A DNA stretch of 64,000 nucleotides from Phytopseudomonas straminea. Its GTDB lineage: Bacteria; Pseudomonadota; Gammaproteobacteria; Pseudomonadales; Pseudomonadaceae. Each line of letters begins with the position of its first letter. Position 1 is the stretch's first letter. Both the position numbers and the translations under genes were made by a program. Shown here in pieces: positions 18,459 to 27,089 of the stretch. A model generated the notes under the pieces. It had not been told where the DNA came from and made no database searches. It saw only the letters and a list, made by a program, of their open reading frames with translations. The stretch is from positions 434,001 to 498,000 of the forward strand of contig NZ_FOMO01000003.1 in assembly GCF_900112645.1 (NCBI RefSeq), read 5' to 3'.

Positions 18459-20423
18459 ATGCGTATCAAGTCCCTCGAGCAGGCCCCGCGGGCAAGAGCC
18501 GGCTTCGCCCTGGCCGGCATGCTGCCGTTGCTGGCGGCGGCGCCTGCCCAGGCCGCGGAGTTCAGCTTCGCCGATAACGAGATCAGCGGCTCGCTGGACA
18601 CCACCCTGTCCTACGGGCAGCTGTGGCGCGTGCAGGGGCAAAGCAGGGACAACGACGACGTCAACGTCAACGACGGTAACCGCAATTTCGACACCGGGCT
18701 GGTCTCCGAGGTGTTCAAGGTCACCTCCGATCTGGAGATGAACTACCAGAACTACGGTCTGTTCGTGCGCGGCACGGCGTTCTATGACACGCAGATCATG
18801 GACAAGCGCAACGACTACTACAACGGCAACCGGATCGCACAGCCCAGCCAGAACACGCCCAACGATGACCGTTTCACCCGCGACACGCGGCATGCTGCAG
18901 GTCGCGATGCGCAGATTCTCGACGCCTACATCTACGGCAACTGGGACGTCGCCGAGCACCCGCTCAGTGCGCGCCTGGGGCGCCAGGTGTTCAACTGGGG
19001 CGAAGGCCTGTTCTATCGCGGCGGGGTGAACACCAGCAACCCGGTGGATGGCGCGCGCTTCCGCCTGCCCGGCGCCGAACTCAAGGAAGTGCTGATTCCC
19101 GTCGAGGCGGTCAGCTTCAATATCGGCCTGACCGACAACCTGTCGATGGAGACCTTCTACCAGTTCAAATGGAAGGAAAGCGCCATCGACCCGGTGGGCA
19201 GCTATTTCTCGGAGACCGATCTGTTCGCCGAGGGTGGCAGTACGGCGTATGCGCGAAACGCCGCGCTAGGCGGCACCGATTTTCGTAGCAACTACAGCGC
19301 TTTGAGTGCGCTCAGGGCTGGCGGGCTGCAGGGCACCGAGTATCTGGACAGCAACGGTTACTTCAAGGCCGCCTCCATCGGCTCGGATCTGAAGGCCAAG
19401 GACGACGGCCAGTTCGGCGTTGCCTTCCGTTACATCGCCGAACAGCTGAACTCGACCGAATTTGGCTTCTACTTCGTCAATTACCACTCCAAGGAGCCGA
19501 CGCTCCATGCCGATCTGAATGGCTTCTCGGGGCTTGACCTGGATGCGCTTACCGCAGCCGCCAGCAGCAACGCGATCAGCAGTTATTCGACGCTGCAGAC
19601 ATTGGCCGGTTTAGGCAATACCACTGCTCAGCAACTGCTCGGTCTGGTCAACGGCGCCGCCACCGTCGATGCCGCCAATCAGATCAATGCCCAGCGCGAG
19701 TATGTCGAAAACATCCGCATGTACGGCTTCAGCTTCAACACCACCGTGGGCGATGCCTCGCTGTTCGGTGAGCTGACCTACCGGCCCAACTTGCCAATCG
19801 CCATTGCCGCCACCAACGACTTGCTCGGTGATCTGCTGCGTCAGGCGCCGCTTTTGGTGCAGGGGCAACAGGGCAACATCGGCGGCCAGGCGCTGCAGCT
19901 GGGTGACCAGATCCGTAACTACGAGCGCGTCGAGGCCTATGACGCGTCGCTTGGCACCATTTACAACTTCGGGCCGTCCTTGGGTTTCGATGCGCTGACC
20001 GGGGTGGCCGAGCTGGCCTCCGAGCACCTGCGTGGCAGCGACCTGAAGTACACCGCCTTCGATGGCTCGACCCGCTATTACTCGGGCCGCGGCGACTCGT
20101 CCTATACCTTCGGCTACGGGCGCAGCTACCAGGTCAACCGCAATGCTTACGGCTACACCCTGGTGCTGTCGGGCACCTGGAACGACGTGTTCGCCGGGGT
20201 GAACCTGTCGCCCTACGTCGTCTATCGTGACGATTTCGAAGGCAACTCCTACCAGACCGGGCGTTTCGTCGAGGGCCGCAAGGCTTACACCCTCGGTATG
20301 AAGGCGGCGTACATGAACAGCCTGGAAGCCGAACTGCAATACACCGAGTTTTCCGGCGGTGGCAACAACAACGCCGTGCGCGACCGCGACAACATCGGCG
20401 TCAACGTCAAATACTCCTTCTGA
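18459..20423 (+). CDS. DUF1302 family outer-membrane protein
   Basis: A 654-residue protein with a signal peptide (residues 1-32, AAAPAQA before AEFSF) and a body of alternating aromatic and polar residues typical of an outer-membrane beta barrel, ending in a phenylalanine (NVKYSF), the usual barrel C-terminal signature. The ATG at 18459 follows a GGAG site at a good distance; a weaker upstream start adds ten non-secretory residues. The family regularly accompanies DUF1329 and MMPL pumps, suggesting an outer-membrane channel for export of a lipid or hydrophobic compound; that is inference. It is the first gene after a sigma-54 promoter. Confidence 0.88.
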   Translation: MRIKSLEQAPRARAGFALAGMLPLLAAAPAQAAEFSFADNEISGSLDTTLSYGQLWRVQGQSRDNDDVNVNDGNRNFDTGLVSEVFKVTSDLEMNYQNYGLFVRGTAFYDTQIMDKRNDYYNGNRIAQPSQNTPNDDRFTRDTRHAAGRDAQILDAYIYGNWDVAEHPLSARLGRQVFNWGEGLFYRGGVNTSNPVDGARFRLPGAELKEVLIPVEAVSFNIGLTDNLSMETFYQFKWKESAIDPVGSYFSETDLFAEGGSTAYARNAALGGTDFRSNYSALSALRAGGLQGTEYLDSNGYFKAASIGSDLKAKDDGQFGVAFRYIAEQLNSTEFGFYFVNYHSKEPTLHADLNGFSGLDLDALTAAASSNAISSYSTLQTLAGLGNTTAQQLLGLVNGAATVDAANQINAQREYVENIRMYGFSFNTTVGDASLFGELTYRPNLPIAIAATNDLLGDLLRQAPLLVQGQQGNIGGQALQLGDQIRNYERVEAYDASLGTIYNFGPSLGFDALTGVAELASEHLRGSDLKYTAFDGSTRYYSGRGDSSYTFGYGRSYQVNRNAYGYTLVLSGTWNDVFAGVNLSPYVVYRDDFEGNSYQTGRFVEGRKAYTLGMKAAYMNSLEAELQYTEFSGGGNNNAVRDRDNIGVNVKYSF

Positions 20424-20438
20424 TCACGGGGATAGAGC

Positions 20439-21800
20439 ATGCTGAACATCAAGGGTGTCGCCGTCGCGCTGGTGCTGCTGGCTGGCAACAGCATGGCCGC
20501 GGTAGCGCCGCAGGACGCCGCCAAGCTCGGCAGTAGCCTGACGCCGCTGGGTGCCGAAAAGGCTGGCAACGCTGCCGGCACCATTGCGGGCTGGACCGGT
20601 GGCATCACCCAGGCACCAGCCGGTTACAAGGGCTCGGGCACCCACCATGTCGACCCGTTCGCCGCCGACAAGCCGCTGTTCACCATCACTCGTGCCAACT
20701 TGGCTCAGTACCGTGATCAGCTGACGCCTGGACAGGTGGCGTTGTTCGAGACCTATCCGGATAGCTTCCAGATGCCGGTCTACCCCAGCCGTCGTTCGGG
20801 CTCGGCGCCGCAGTGGGTATATGCCAACACCGCCAAGAACGCAGTCAGCGCCAAGCTGCTCGACGGAGACAATGGTTTCGCCGATGCCTACGGCGGCATC
20901 CCGTTCCCGATTCCACAGAACGGCGTGGAAGCCCTGTGGAACCACATCGCCCGCTACCGCGGCACCTACGTGGTGCGCCGTGCCTCGGAAGTGGCGGTGC
21001 AGCGCAACGGCTCCTTCTCGCTGGTCACCTCGCAGCAGGAAGCGCTGTTCAAGTTCTATGACCCCAAGGGCAGCTACGCCAACCTGAACAACATCCTGTT
21101 CTACTACCTGTCGTTCACCCGCAGCCCAGCGCGTCTGGCTGGCGGTGCGGTGCTGGTCCACGAGACCCTCGATCAGGTCAAGGAGCCGCGCCAAGCCTGG
21201 GGTTACAACGCCGGCCAGCGCCGGGTGCGCCGCGCGCCGAACCTCGCCTACGACACGCCGATCTCAACGGCCGATGGCCTGCGCACCGCCGATGACACCG
21301 ACATGTTCAACGGCGCCCCGGATCGCTACGACTGGAAGCTGCTCGGCAAGCGCGAGATCTACATTCCCTACAACAGCTACAAGCTCACCAGCCCTGAGGT
21401 GAAGTACAAGGACCTGTTGCAGGTCGGCCACCTCAACCCGGCCTACACGCGCTACGAGCTGCACCGCGTGTGGGTGGTGGAGGGCACGCTCAAGCCGGGC
21501 CAGCGACACATCTATTCCAAGCGCACCCTTTATCTCGATGAAGACAGCTGGCAGGCCGCCGTGGTCGACCAGTACGATGGTCGCGGCGAGCTGTGGCGCG
21601 TGTCCATGGCCTATCTGAAGAACTACTACGAGTTGCCGACCACCTGGTCTGCGCTGGATGTGTTCCATGATCTGCAGGCGCGTCGCTACCACGTGCAGAA
21701 CCTAGACAACGAGGAAGCCAACACCATCGACTTCAGCCAGCCGATGGCCGAAGACAGTTACTTCACACCGGCAGCATTGCGTCGTCGCGGCACCCGATAG
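20439..21800 (+). CDS. DUF1329 family periplasmic protein (LolA/LolB-like)
   Basis: A 453-residue protein with a signal peptide (1-20, GNSMA before AVAPQ). The family is thought to have a LolA/LolB-like lipid-carrying fold. Recognisable segments are LTPLGAEKAGNAAGTIAGWTGG near the N-terminus and VWVVEGTLKPGQRHIYSKR late on. It lies 15 bp behind DUF1302 and ends in a terminator, so the two are the core transcript from the sigma-54 promoter. Likely role: shuttling a lipid-like cargo between pump and barrel, by inference from partners. Confidence 0.88.
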   Translation: MLNIKGVAVALVLLAGNSMAAVAPQDAAKLGSSLTPLGAEKAGNAAGTIAGWTGGITQAPAGYKGSGTHHVDPFAADKPLFTITRANLAQYRDQLTPGQVALFETYPDSFQMPVYPSRRSGSAPQWVYANTAKNAVSAKLLDGDNGFADAYGGIPFPIPQNGVEALWNHIARYRGTYVVRRASEVAVQRNGSFSLVTSQQEALFKFYDPKGSYANLNNILFYYLSFTRSPARLAGGAVLVHETLDQVKEPRQAWGYNAGQRRVRRAPNLAYDTPISTADGLRTADDTDMFNGAPDRYDWKLLGKREIYIPYNSYKLTSPEVKYKDLLQVGHLNPAYTRYELHRVWVVEGTLKPGQRHIYSKRTLYLDEDSWQAAVVDQYDGRGELWRVSMAYLKNYYELPTTWSALDVFHDLQARRYHVQNLDNEEANTIDFSQPMAEDSYFTPAALRRRGTR

Positions 21801-21805
21801 AAGGC

Positions 21806-21860
21806 AAAGCCCGCCTGTTGTGCCACAGGCATTCGCGCGGTCGATAACGCGGGCTTTTTC
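21806..21860 (+). terminator. Rho-independent terminator after DUF1329
   Basis: AAAGCCCGC (21806-21814) pairs with GCGGGCTTT (21849-21857) across a structured loop and is followed by TTC-TT. It separates DUF1302/DUF1329 from the BNR/MMPL pair or attenuates read-through. Confidence 0.7.
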
Positions 21861-21964
21861 TTACAAAACAGCAGATCGTGGTGGCTACCATGTTCCGCAA
21901 AGGCCGATAGCATAGGCGGCGCTTTCAAGGCGCTGGATATAACAAGAACAAGGGGGAGTTGTGT

Positions 21965-23008
21965 ATGAGTGAGCCCATGGTGCGGCGCACCCGAAGCGGT
22001 AAGAAACCGCGGCCCGTGCTGCAGGCCCTGGCACTGTGCTCGCTGCTGGTGGCCGGCCTGCCGGTGCTGCAGGCTCAGGCTGCCGACGCAGCGACCTTCT
22101 CGGTGCCGTCGACGCGGGCCGTCTCCAGTCTCCTGCTCGATGTCGCCCACGCCGGCAAGCGCCTGGTGGCGGTCGGCGAGCGCGGCCATGTGCTGTTCTC
22201 CGATGATGGCGGCGCCAACTGGACCCAGGCCAAGGTGCCGACCCGGCAGTTGCTCACCGCCGTGTATTTCGTCGACGACCAGCATGGTTGGGCGGTCGGC
22301 CACGATGCGCTGATTCTGGCCAGCAGCGACGGCGGTGCCACCTGGACCAAACAGTTCGAGGACCTGCAGCGCGAAGCACCGCTGCTCGACGTATGGTTCC
22401 AGGACGCCCAGCACGGCTTCGCCATTGGCGCCTATGGCGCGCTGCTGGAAACCAGCGATGGCGGCGCCACCTGGGATGACGTCAGCGACCGTCTCGACAA
22501 TGAAGACACCTATCACCTCAACGCCATCGCCGATGTACCGGGCGCCGGTCTGTTCATCGTCGGCGAGGCGGGCAGCGTATTTCGCTCCACCGACGGCGGG
22601 CAAAGCTGGGAAACCCTGGAAAGCCCCTATCAGGGCTCGCTGTTCGGCGTGATCGCCAGCGGCGAGGCCGATAGCCTGCTGATGTTCGGCCTGCGCGGCC
22701 ACCTGTTCCATTCCAAGGACGCCGGTGAAACCTGGCAGCAGGTTGCGCTGACCACAGCCGGTGGCGGCGACCTGGAGTTCGGGCTGGCCAGTGCGGCGAC
22801 CCTGGACGACGGCAGCATCGTGGTGGTCGGCCATGGCGGCAGCGTGCTGCGCAGTGCCGACCACGGCAACAGCTTCAGCGTGTTCAACCGCCCTGATCGT
22901 TTGTCCGTGGCGGGCGTCACTGCGGGTGCAGACGGCAAATTGGTGCTGGTCGGGCAGGGCGGTGTGCGCCTGACCACCGAGACCGGTGCCAATCCAGGAC
23001 AACAATAA
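21965..23008 (+). CDS. BNR-repeat / YCF48-type periplasmic beta-propeller protein
   Basis: A 347-residue secreted protein. A signal peptide spans about 1-40 (LQALALCSLLVAGLPVLQAQA). The body has six Asp-box repeats with sequences such as DGGANWTQ, DGGATWTK, DGGATWDD, DGGQSWET and DAGETWQQ, making a beta propeller of the photosystem-II stability factor (YCF48) kind. The ATG at 21965 sits six bases after GGGGGAG; a TTG two codons earlier is less likely. It is 19 bp from the MMPL pump gene, its usual partner, and may be an assembly or periplasmic accessory factor. Confidence 0.87.
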   Translation: MSEPMVRRTRSGKKPRPVLQALALCSLLVAGLPVLQAQAADAATFSVPSTRAVSSLLLDVAHAGKRLVAVGERGHVLFSDDGGANWTQAKVPTRQLLTAVYFVDDQHGWAVGHDALILASSDGGATWTKQFEDLQREAPLLDVWFQDAQHGFAIGAYGALLETSDGGATWDDVSDRLDNEDTYHLNAIADVPGAGLFIVGEAGSVFRSTDGGQSWETLESPYQGSLFGVIASGEADSLLMFGLRGHLFHSKDAGETWQQVALTTAGGGDLEFGLASAATLDDGSIVVVGHGGSVLRSADHGNSFSVFNRPDRLSVAGVTAGADGKLVLVGQGGVRLTTETGANPGQQ

Positions 23009-23027
23009 CAAGCTGGGGTAGTGTTCG

Positions 23028-25406
23028 ATGAGTAATCTTGATCAAGACAAGGCCAGCCTGCTGGAGCGCCTGATCTTCAACAACCGACCGGCAGTGATCC
23101 TAATCTGCCTGCTGGTCAGCGTCTTCCTGTTCTTCCAGGCCACCCAGGTGCGCCCCTCGACCAGCTTCGAGAAGATGATCCCGCTGAGCCATCCGTTCAT
23201 CCAGAACATGATGGAGCACCGCAACGACCTGGCGAACCTCGGCAATACCGTGCGTATTTCCGTGGAGGCCAAGGACGGCGACATTTTCAGCAAGTCCTAC
23301 ATGGAAACCCTGCGCCAGATTCACGACGAGGTGTTCTACATCCCCGGCGTCGACCGCTCGGGGCTCAAATCGCTGTGGAGCCCCAGCGTGCGCTGGACCG
23401 AAGTGACCGAGGAAGGCTTCGCCGGCGGCGAGGTGATTCCGCAGACCTACGACGGCAGCGCGCAGAGCCTCGAGGAGCTGCGCGGCAACGTGCTCAAGTC
23501 TGGGCAGATCGGCCGCCTGGTGGCCAACAACTTCAAGTCCAGCATCATCGACGTGCCGCTGCTCGAGTCCTACCCGGACCCGCAAGACCAGGGCCGCCTG
23601 ATCAAGCTCGACTACCAGCAGTTCTCCCACCAGCTCGAAGAAAAGATCCGCAACAAGTACCAGGCGCAGAACCCGGACGTGCAGATCCACATCATCGGCT
23701 TCGCCAAGAAGGTCGGTGACCTGATCGATGGCCTGATGATGGTCGCTCTGTTCTTCGGCGTGGCGTTGCTGATTACCTTCGTGCTGCTGTACTGGTTCAC
23801 TTGGTGCATCCGCAGCACCATCTCGGTAGTGATCACCACCCTGGTGGCGGTGGTGTGGCAATTGGGTTTGATGCACACGGTGGGCTTCGGCATTGATCCC
23901 TACTCGATGCTGGTGCCGTTTTTGATCTTCGCCATCGGTATTTCCCATGGCGTGCAGAAGATCAACGGCATCGCCCTGCAGTCCAGTGCGGCCGATACGC
24001 CGCTGATGGCCGCGCGGCTGACCTTCCGCCAACTGTTCCTGCCGGGCATGATCGCCATCCTCGCCGACGCCGTGGGCTTCATCACCCTGCTGTTGATCGA
24101 TATCGGCGTGATCCGCGAGCTGGCCATCGGCGCCTCCATCGGTGTGGCGGTGATCGTGTTCACCAACCTGATCCTGCTGCCGGTGGCGATTTCCTATATC
24201 GGCATCAGCAAGAAGGCGGTGGAGCGCAGCAAGCGCGATTCGGTTTGCGAGCATCCGTTCTGGCGCCGCCTGTCCAATTTCGCCAGCGGCCGCGTGGCAC
24301 CGATTTCCGTGACTCTGGCGCTGGTCGCTGCGGTCGGCGGCTTCTGGTACCAGCACCAGCACCTGCAGGTCGGCGACCTCGACCAGGGCGCGCCGGAGCT
24401 GCGCCCGGACTCGCGCTACAACCTGGATAACGACTTCGTGATCCGCAACTACTCGACCAGCTCCGACGTGCTGGTGGTAATGGTCAAGACCGCACCGGAA
24501 GGCTGCTCGACCTATGAAGCCATGGCCGCCATGGACGAGCTGATGTGGACCATGGACAACACCCCGGGCGTGCAGTCGGCGATCTCTATGGTCAGCGTGT
24601 CGCGCCAGGTGATCAAGGGCATGAACGAGGGCAACCTGAAATGGGAAACCCTGTCGCGCAACCCGGACGTGCTCAACAACTCCATCGCCCGTGCCGACGG
24701 CCTGTATAACGGCGACTGCTCGGTGGCACCGGTGCTGGTGTTCCTCGAAGACCACAAGGCGGAAACCCTCAAGCGTGCGGTGAAGGCGGTCGAGGGCTTC
24801 GTTGCCGAGCATCAGTCCGAGAACGTGCAGTTCCTGCTGGCCGCTGGTAACGCCGGTATTGAAGCGGCCACCAACGAGGTGATCAGCACCTCGGAGCTGC
24901 TGATTCTGGTGCTGGTGTACCTGTGCGTCGGCGTGATGTGCATGATCACCTTCCGCTCCTTCGCCGCCACCGTGTGCATCGTGCTGCCGCTGATCCTCAC
25001 CTCGATCCTCGGCAACGCCCTGATGGCCTTCCTGGGGATCGGCGTGAAGGTCGCGACCCTGCCGGTGATCGCCTTGGGCGTCGGCATCGGCGTGGACTAC
25101 GGCATCTACATATACAGCCGCCTGGAAACCTTCCTGCGCGCCGGCCTGCCGCTGCAGGAAGCCTACTACCAGACCCTGCGCTCCACCGGTAAAGCCGTGC
25201 TGTTCACCGGCCTGTGCCTGGCCATCGGCGTGGCGACTTGGATGTTCTCGGCCATCAAGTTCCAGGCCGACATGGGCCTGATGCTGACCTTCATGTTTAT
25301 CGTCAACATGTTCGGTGCACTGTGGCTACTGCCAGCCCTGGCGCACTTCCTGATCAAGCCCGAGAAACTGGCGGGTAAGAAGGGCGGTTCGCTGCTGGCG
25401 CATTGA
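23028..25406 (+). CDS. MMPL/RND-family exporter
   Basis: A 792-residue inner-membrane transporter with the duplicated RND layout: TM1 (about 20-36), a periplasmic domain (about 37-230), TM2-6 (about 235-390), TM7 (about 420-440), second periplasmic domain (about 440-620) and TM8-12 (about 625-780). GVDYGIYIYSR in the second half is a typical MMPL TM motif. It probably exports a lipid or hydrophobic molecule, working with the BNR propeller, DUF1329 and DUF1302 proteins. A strong terminator follows. Confidence 0.9.
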   Translation: MSNLDQDKASLLERLIFNNRPAVILICLLVSVFLFFQATQVRPSTSFEKMIPLSHPFIQNMMEHRNDLANLGNTVRISVEAKDGDIFSKSYMETLRQIHDEVFYIPGVDRSGLKSLWSPSVRWTEVTEEGFAGGEVIPQTYDGSAQSLEELRGNVLKSGQIGRLVANNFKSSIIDVPLLESYPDPQDQGRLIKLDYQQFSHQLEEKIRNKYQAQNPDVQIHIIGFAKKVGDLIDGLMMVALFFGVALLITFVLLYWFTWCIRSTISVVITTLVAVVWQLGLMHTVGFGIDPYSMLVPFLIFAIGISHGVQKINGIALQSSAADTPLMAARLTFRQLFLPGMIAILADAVGFITLLLIDIGVIRELAIGASIGVAVIVFTNLILLPVAISYIGISKKAVERSKRDSVCEHPFWRRLSNFASGRVAPISVTLALVAAVGGFWYQHQHLQVGDLDQGAPELRPDSRYNLDNDFVIRNYSTSSDVLVVMVKTAPEGCSTYEAMAAMDELMWTMDNTPGVQSAISMVSVSRQVIKGMNEGNLKWETLSRNPDVLNNSIARADGLYNGDCSVAPVLVFLEDHKAETLKRAVKAVEGFVAEHQSENVQFLLAAGNAGIEAATNEVISTSELLILVLVYLCVGVMCMITFRSFAATVCIVLPLILTSILGNALMAFLGIGVKVATLPVIALGVGIGVDYGIYIYSRLETFLRAGLPLQEAYYQTLRSTGKAVLFTGLCLAIGVATWMFSAIKFQADMGLMLTFMFIVNMFGALWLLPALAHFLIKPEKLAGKKGGSLLAH

Positions 25407-25427
25407 CGGGTTGGCTCTGTAAAGGCG

Positions 25428-25465
25428 CGCCCTCTACGGCATTTGTATGTCGTAGAGGGCGTTTT
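25428..25465 (+). terminator. Rho-independent terminator after the MMPL gene
   Basis: Perfect 11-bp stem CGCCCTCTACG (25428-25438) and CGTAGAGGGCG (25451-25461), 12-nt loop, then TTTT. It also marks the left edge of the atypical region. Confidence 0.9.
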
Positions 25466-25587
25466 GCCAGCACACATGGGGCAAATTTTTATAGGGCAGT
25501 GCTGGCCGTGGAGATGCGGAAGTCAGGCGAATACAGGTAGGCCGTTCTATAGCTGGGTAAGTTGTTGATTGACGTGGAGTTTAATTT

Positions 25588-25617
25588 TTGCAAATACGGG
25601 TAGGGCGCGCTTATACA
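25588..25617 (+). promoter_or_regulatory. Candidate sigma-70 promoter for the cassette array
   Basis: TTGCAA (25588-25593) and TATACA (25612-25617) with an 18-bp spacer lie 71 bp before the first cassette ATG. A promoter here could play the part of the integron Pc promoter. The rest of 25466-25687 is AT-rich with no ORF, no attC and no recognisable attI. Confidence 0.5.
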
Positions 25618-25687
25618 GAACGCTTTACTATCGTGTTGACGAAGAATTTTACCTAATCCCTGTTGAGCGTCGAAGGAAAGAATCCTC

Positions 25688-26029
25688 ATGAAGTGCAGCG
25701 AGTGCAGTTCCGAACAGATCGAAGCCATCGTGCAACATGGCTCCTATGTTCTACGTTGTGCACATTGCGGCACCGCCATTGTCGCCACTTCGTTTCTCGC
25801 CATGTGTGAAATGGACGCGGAGTTTTTTGCGTACAACGATCCTGGACACGGGAGGCAGCCACTCCCGGAAGCTCTTCTCGCTCATGGCCCGCTAAAAAGC
25901 ATTTATGACTCAATAGCTAAAATCGCAAGCAGTGGAGCAGCTGTGCTACTGCTCGCCGCCCAACCAGCAGTTCCACCCGACGGCCACGCCTCCGATGTGG
26001 CTTCTCTCGCTCGCGCTCAGCGCGGGTGA
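25688..26029 (+). CDS. Cassette 1: small zinc-ribbon protein, C-terminus encoded by attC
   Basis: A 113-residue protein with two CxxC pairs, C3/C6 (CSEC) and C24/C27 (CAHC), forming a probable zinc ribbon. The middle (residues 35-85) has no family I recognise. From residue 91 the frame runs into the following attC site, so the last 23 residues (from about AAQPAVPPDG on) are recombination-site sequence rather than evolved protein, as is common in integron cassettes. First gene of the array, with a promoter-like sequence upstream. Function unknown; a DNA/RNA-binding or adaptor role would be speculation. Confidence 0.75.
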   Translation: MKCSECSSEQIEAIVQHGSYVLRCAHCGTAIVATSFLAMCEMDAEFFAYNDPGHGRQPLPEALLAHGPLKSIYDSIAKIASSGAAVLLLAAQPAVPPDGHASDVASLARAQRG

Positions 26030-26044
26030 ACCTGTACGTTAGGT
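25958..26044 (+). other. attC recombination site 1 (87 bp)
   Basis: Left core GCCCAAC (25958-25964) fits RYYYAAC and right core GTTAGGT (26038-26044) fits GTTRRRY exactly. Between them CAGTTCCACCCG and CGGGTGAACCTG are near-complementary arms with the unpaired bases typical of a folded attC. Its interior differs from the other sites here, so the cassette probably had a different origin. Confidence 0.8.
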
Positions 26045-26052
26045 GCTAAACA

Positions 26053-26343
26053 ATGGACGTAAGCAAATTACTTGAGGATGTCAAAGACAATGAAAGCTTT
26101 TTGGTCTTTGCACGCGCATTAGCAGCAGATCGTGCTGCATCTGTTGTACAGGAAAAGGCAAATCCGAGTTCACCATATGGCTCCGGTGCTAATGGCTGGG
26201 AAAACACCACCATCGAGTCTTTTCTTGAAAGTGCAATCGCATGGGCTGAGGCTAGTGACTTCGGTCTAGCTCAAGGTCTTTCTCTATCAAATCCGTGGAA
26301 GCAATTTGCTGTTTTTCTTTACTGCGGAAAAATTTATGAGTAA
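26053..26343 (+). CDS. Cassette 2: small acidic protein, DUF7660-like
   Basis: A 96-residue protein starting 8 bp after attC 1. The segment GWENTTIESFLESAIAWAEAS and a C-terminal NPWKQFAVFLYCGKIYE recall a family of small cassette and toxin-neighbour proteins I know as DUF7660; this identification is from memory. Acidic overall, no signal peptide, no membrane helix. Stop is 3 bp before attC 2. Some such proteins are immunity proteins, which is only a possibility here. Confidence 0.75.
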   Translation: MDVSKLLEDVKDNESFLVFARALAADRAASVVQEKANPSSPYGSGANGWENTTIESFLESAIAWAEASDFGLAQGLSLSNPWKQFAVFLYCGKIYE

Positions 26344-26345
26344 AT

Positions 26346-26422
26346 ACCTAATTATGCGCTCAAATCGCTCACTTCGTTCGCTGGGACCGGCTAAAGCCGG
26401 CCCCTTAGCTTAATCGTTATAT
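26346..26422 (+). other. attC recombination site 2 (77 bp)
   Basis: Left core ACCTAAT (26346-26352), right core GTTATAT (26416-26422). The arm ATTATGCGCTCAA pairs with TTAGCTTAAT, and the interior TCGCTCACTTCGTTCGCTGG / CCGGCTAAAGCCGG is the type shared with sites 3 and 4. Cores deviate slightly from the strict consensus. Confidence 0.75.
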
Positions 26423-26445
26423 CTAGCTCAATTTAAGGTATCAGT

Positions 26446-26562
26446 ATGCCCGCTATCCGTCTTGAAGAGCGAAGCGATGATGGTGCGATTTTGGATGCCT
26501 TAAGCGGTGATGTTTCGGGAAAAGGAGACAGATTTATTTATGGCACTGTTTTGCTGGTCTAA
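26446..26562 (+). pseudogene. Cassette 3: truncated gene remnant joined to a REP-like element
   Basis: A 38-codon frame starting 23 bp after attC 2. The first ~25 residues (MPAIRLEERSDDGAILDALSG) look like a genuine protein start, but the last 13 are encoded by the inserted REP-like element (GDRFIYGTVLLV). The insertion therefore removed the rest of the gene together with the left end of its attC. Original function unknown. Confidence 0.55.
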
Positions 26563-26582
26563 AATAAATCTGTCCTTTTTTT
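26520..26582. repeat. REP-like hairpin element, copy 1
   Basis: GACAGATTTATTT (26527-26539) and AAATAAATCTGTC (26562-26574) form a perfect 13-bp inverted repeat flanked by A- and T-runs. It shares the 20-mer AGATTTATTTATGGCACTGT (26530-26549) with copy 2 at 28081-28100. Elements of this look accompany REP-associated (IS200-like) transposases in gammaproteobacteria; no transposase is present. Confidence 0.7.
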
Positions 26583-26659
26583 CCTCAACAGTCGCTCACT
26601 TCGTTCGCTGGGCAGCCAAAAGCTGCGCTTTTGCCTGCCCGTTCGCTTAATCGTTATAC
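26583..26659 (+). other. attC recombination site 3, left end damaged
   Basis: The right part is intact: GCTCACTTCGTTCGCTGGGC, a hairpin core AGCCAAAAGCTGCGC, and right core GTTATAC (26653-26659). On the left, the usual ~13 bp before CTCAA are replaced by the end of the REP-like element; CCTCAAC (26583-26589) is only a poor left core. Confidence 0.65.
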
Positions 26660-26672
26660 CTCGGAGGCCATC

Positions 26673-27089
26673 GTGTTTCATCTCAAAGATAGAGTATTTG
26701 AAATCCACGAGGCAAATATGCATGGGAAGTTCTTGAAAAATGAACTCCATTGTTATTTAGAGATCAGCACAAAAGAGATTGAATTCGAAGAATCCAACTG
26801 GGCACCATCACTAAGCCATCAGGGTTTGATTCTAAAAGCGAAATCGTTGCAAGATCTTAATGGGCTTGTGAGTGAGTGGTCATCGGAAAATAACCCTCAC
26901 CCAAAAGTAGGAATACTAAGCGTGTTTGGACACTCCGAAACAAATAACAATAAAATTACTTTTGGCAGTGCGTCGGGGCAAGAACTCAACTTTAGCTGGT
27001 CAGGCACGGGAGATGTAATGTGGAATTCAGAATTTGGAAGCAATATTCAGTTTAATGTTTCAGGGAAACTCAAAGTCACAGCCGTATAA
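26673..27089 (+). CDS. Cassette 4: hypothetical protein, GTG start
   Basis: A 138-residue protein I do not recognise. The GTG at 26673 was chosen because GGAGG sits five bases before it and because it lies 13 bp after attC 3; the longer frame begins inside the attC. It has several beta-strand-like stretches (FHLKDRVFEIHEA, CYLEISTKEIEFEE, ITFGSASGQELNFSWSGTG) and a Trp-rich C-terminal half, suggesting an all-beta or immunity-protein-like fold. No signal peptide. Its stop TAA lies inside the left core of attC 4, typical of cassettes. Confidence 0.7.
   Translation: MFHLKDRVFEIHEANMHGKFLKNELHCYLEISTKEIEFEESNWAPSLSHQGLILKAKSLQDLNGLVSEWSSENNPHPKVGILSVFGHSETNNNKITFGSASGQELNFSWSGTGDVMWNSEFGSNIQFNVSGKLKVTAV

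Noticed and set aside
25635..25668. GTTGACG/GTTGAGC near 25635-25668 considered as an attI or attC upstream of the first cassette
   Set aside because: GTTGAGC fits the right-core consensus but no left core or paired arms precede it; too little to call.
26446..26562. 38-codon ORF in cassette 3 considered as a real small gene
   Set aside because: Its last third is encoded by a repeated REP-like element, so it is kept only as a truncated remnant.
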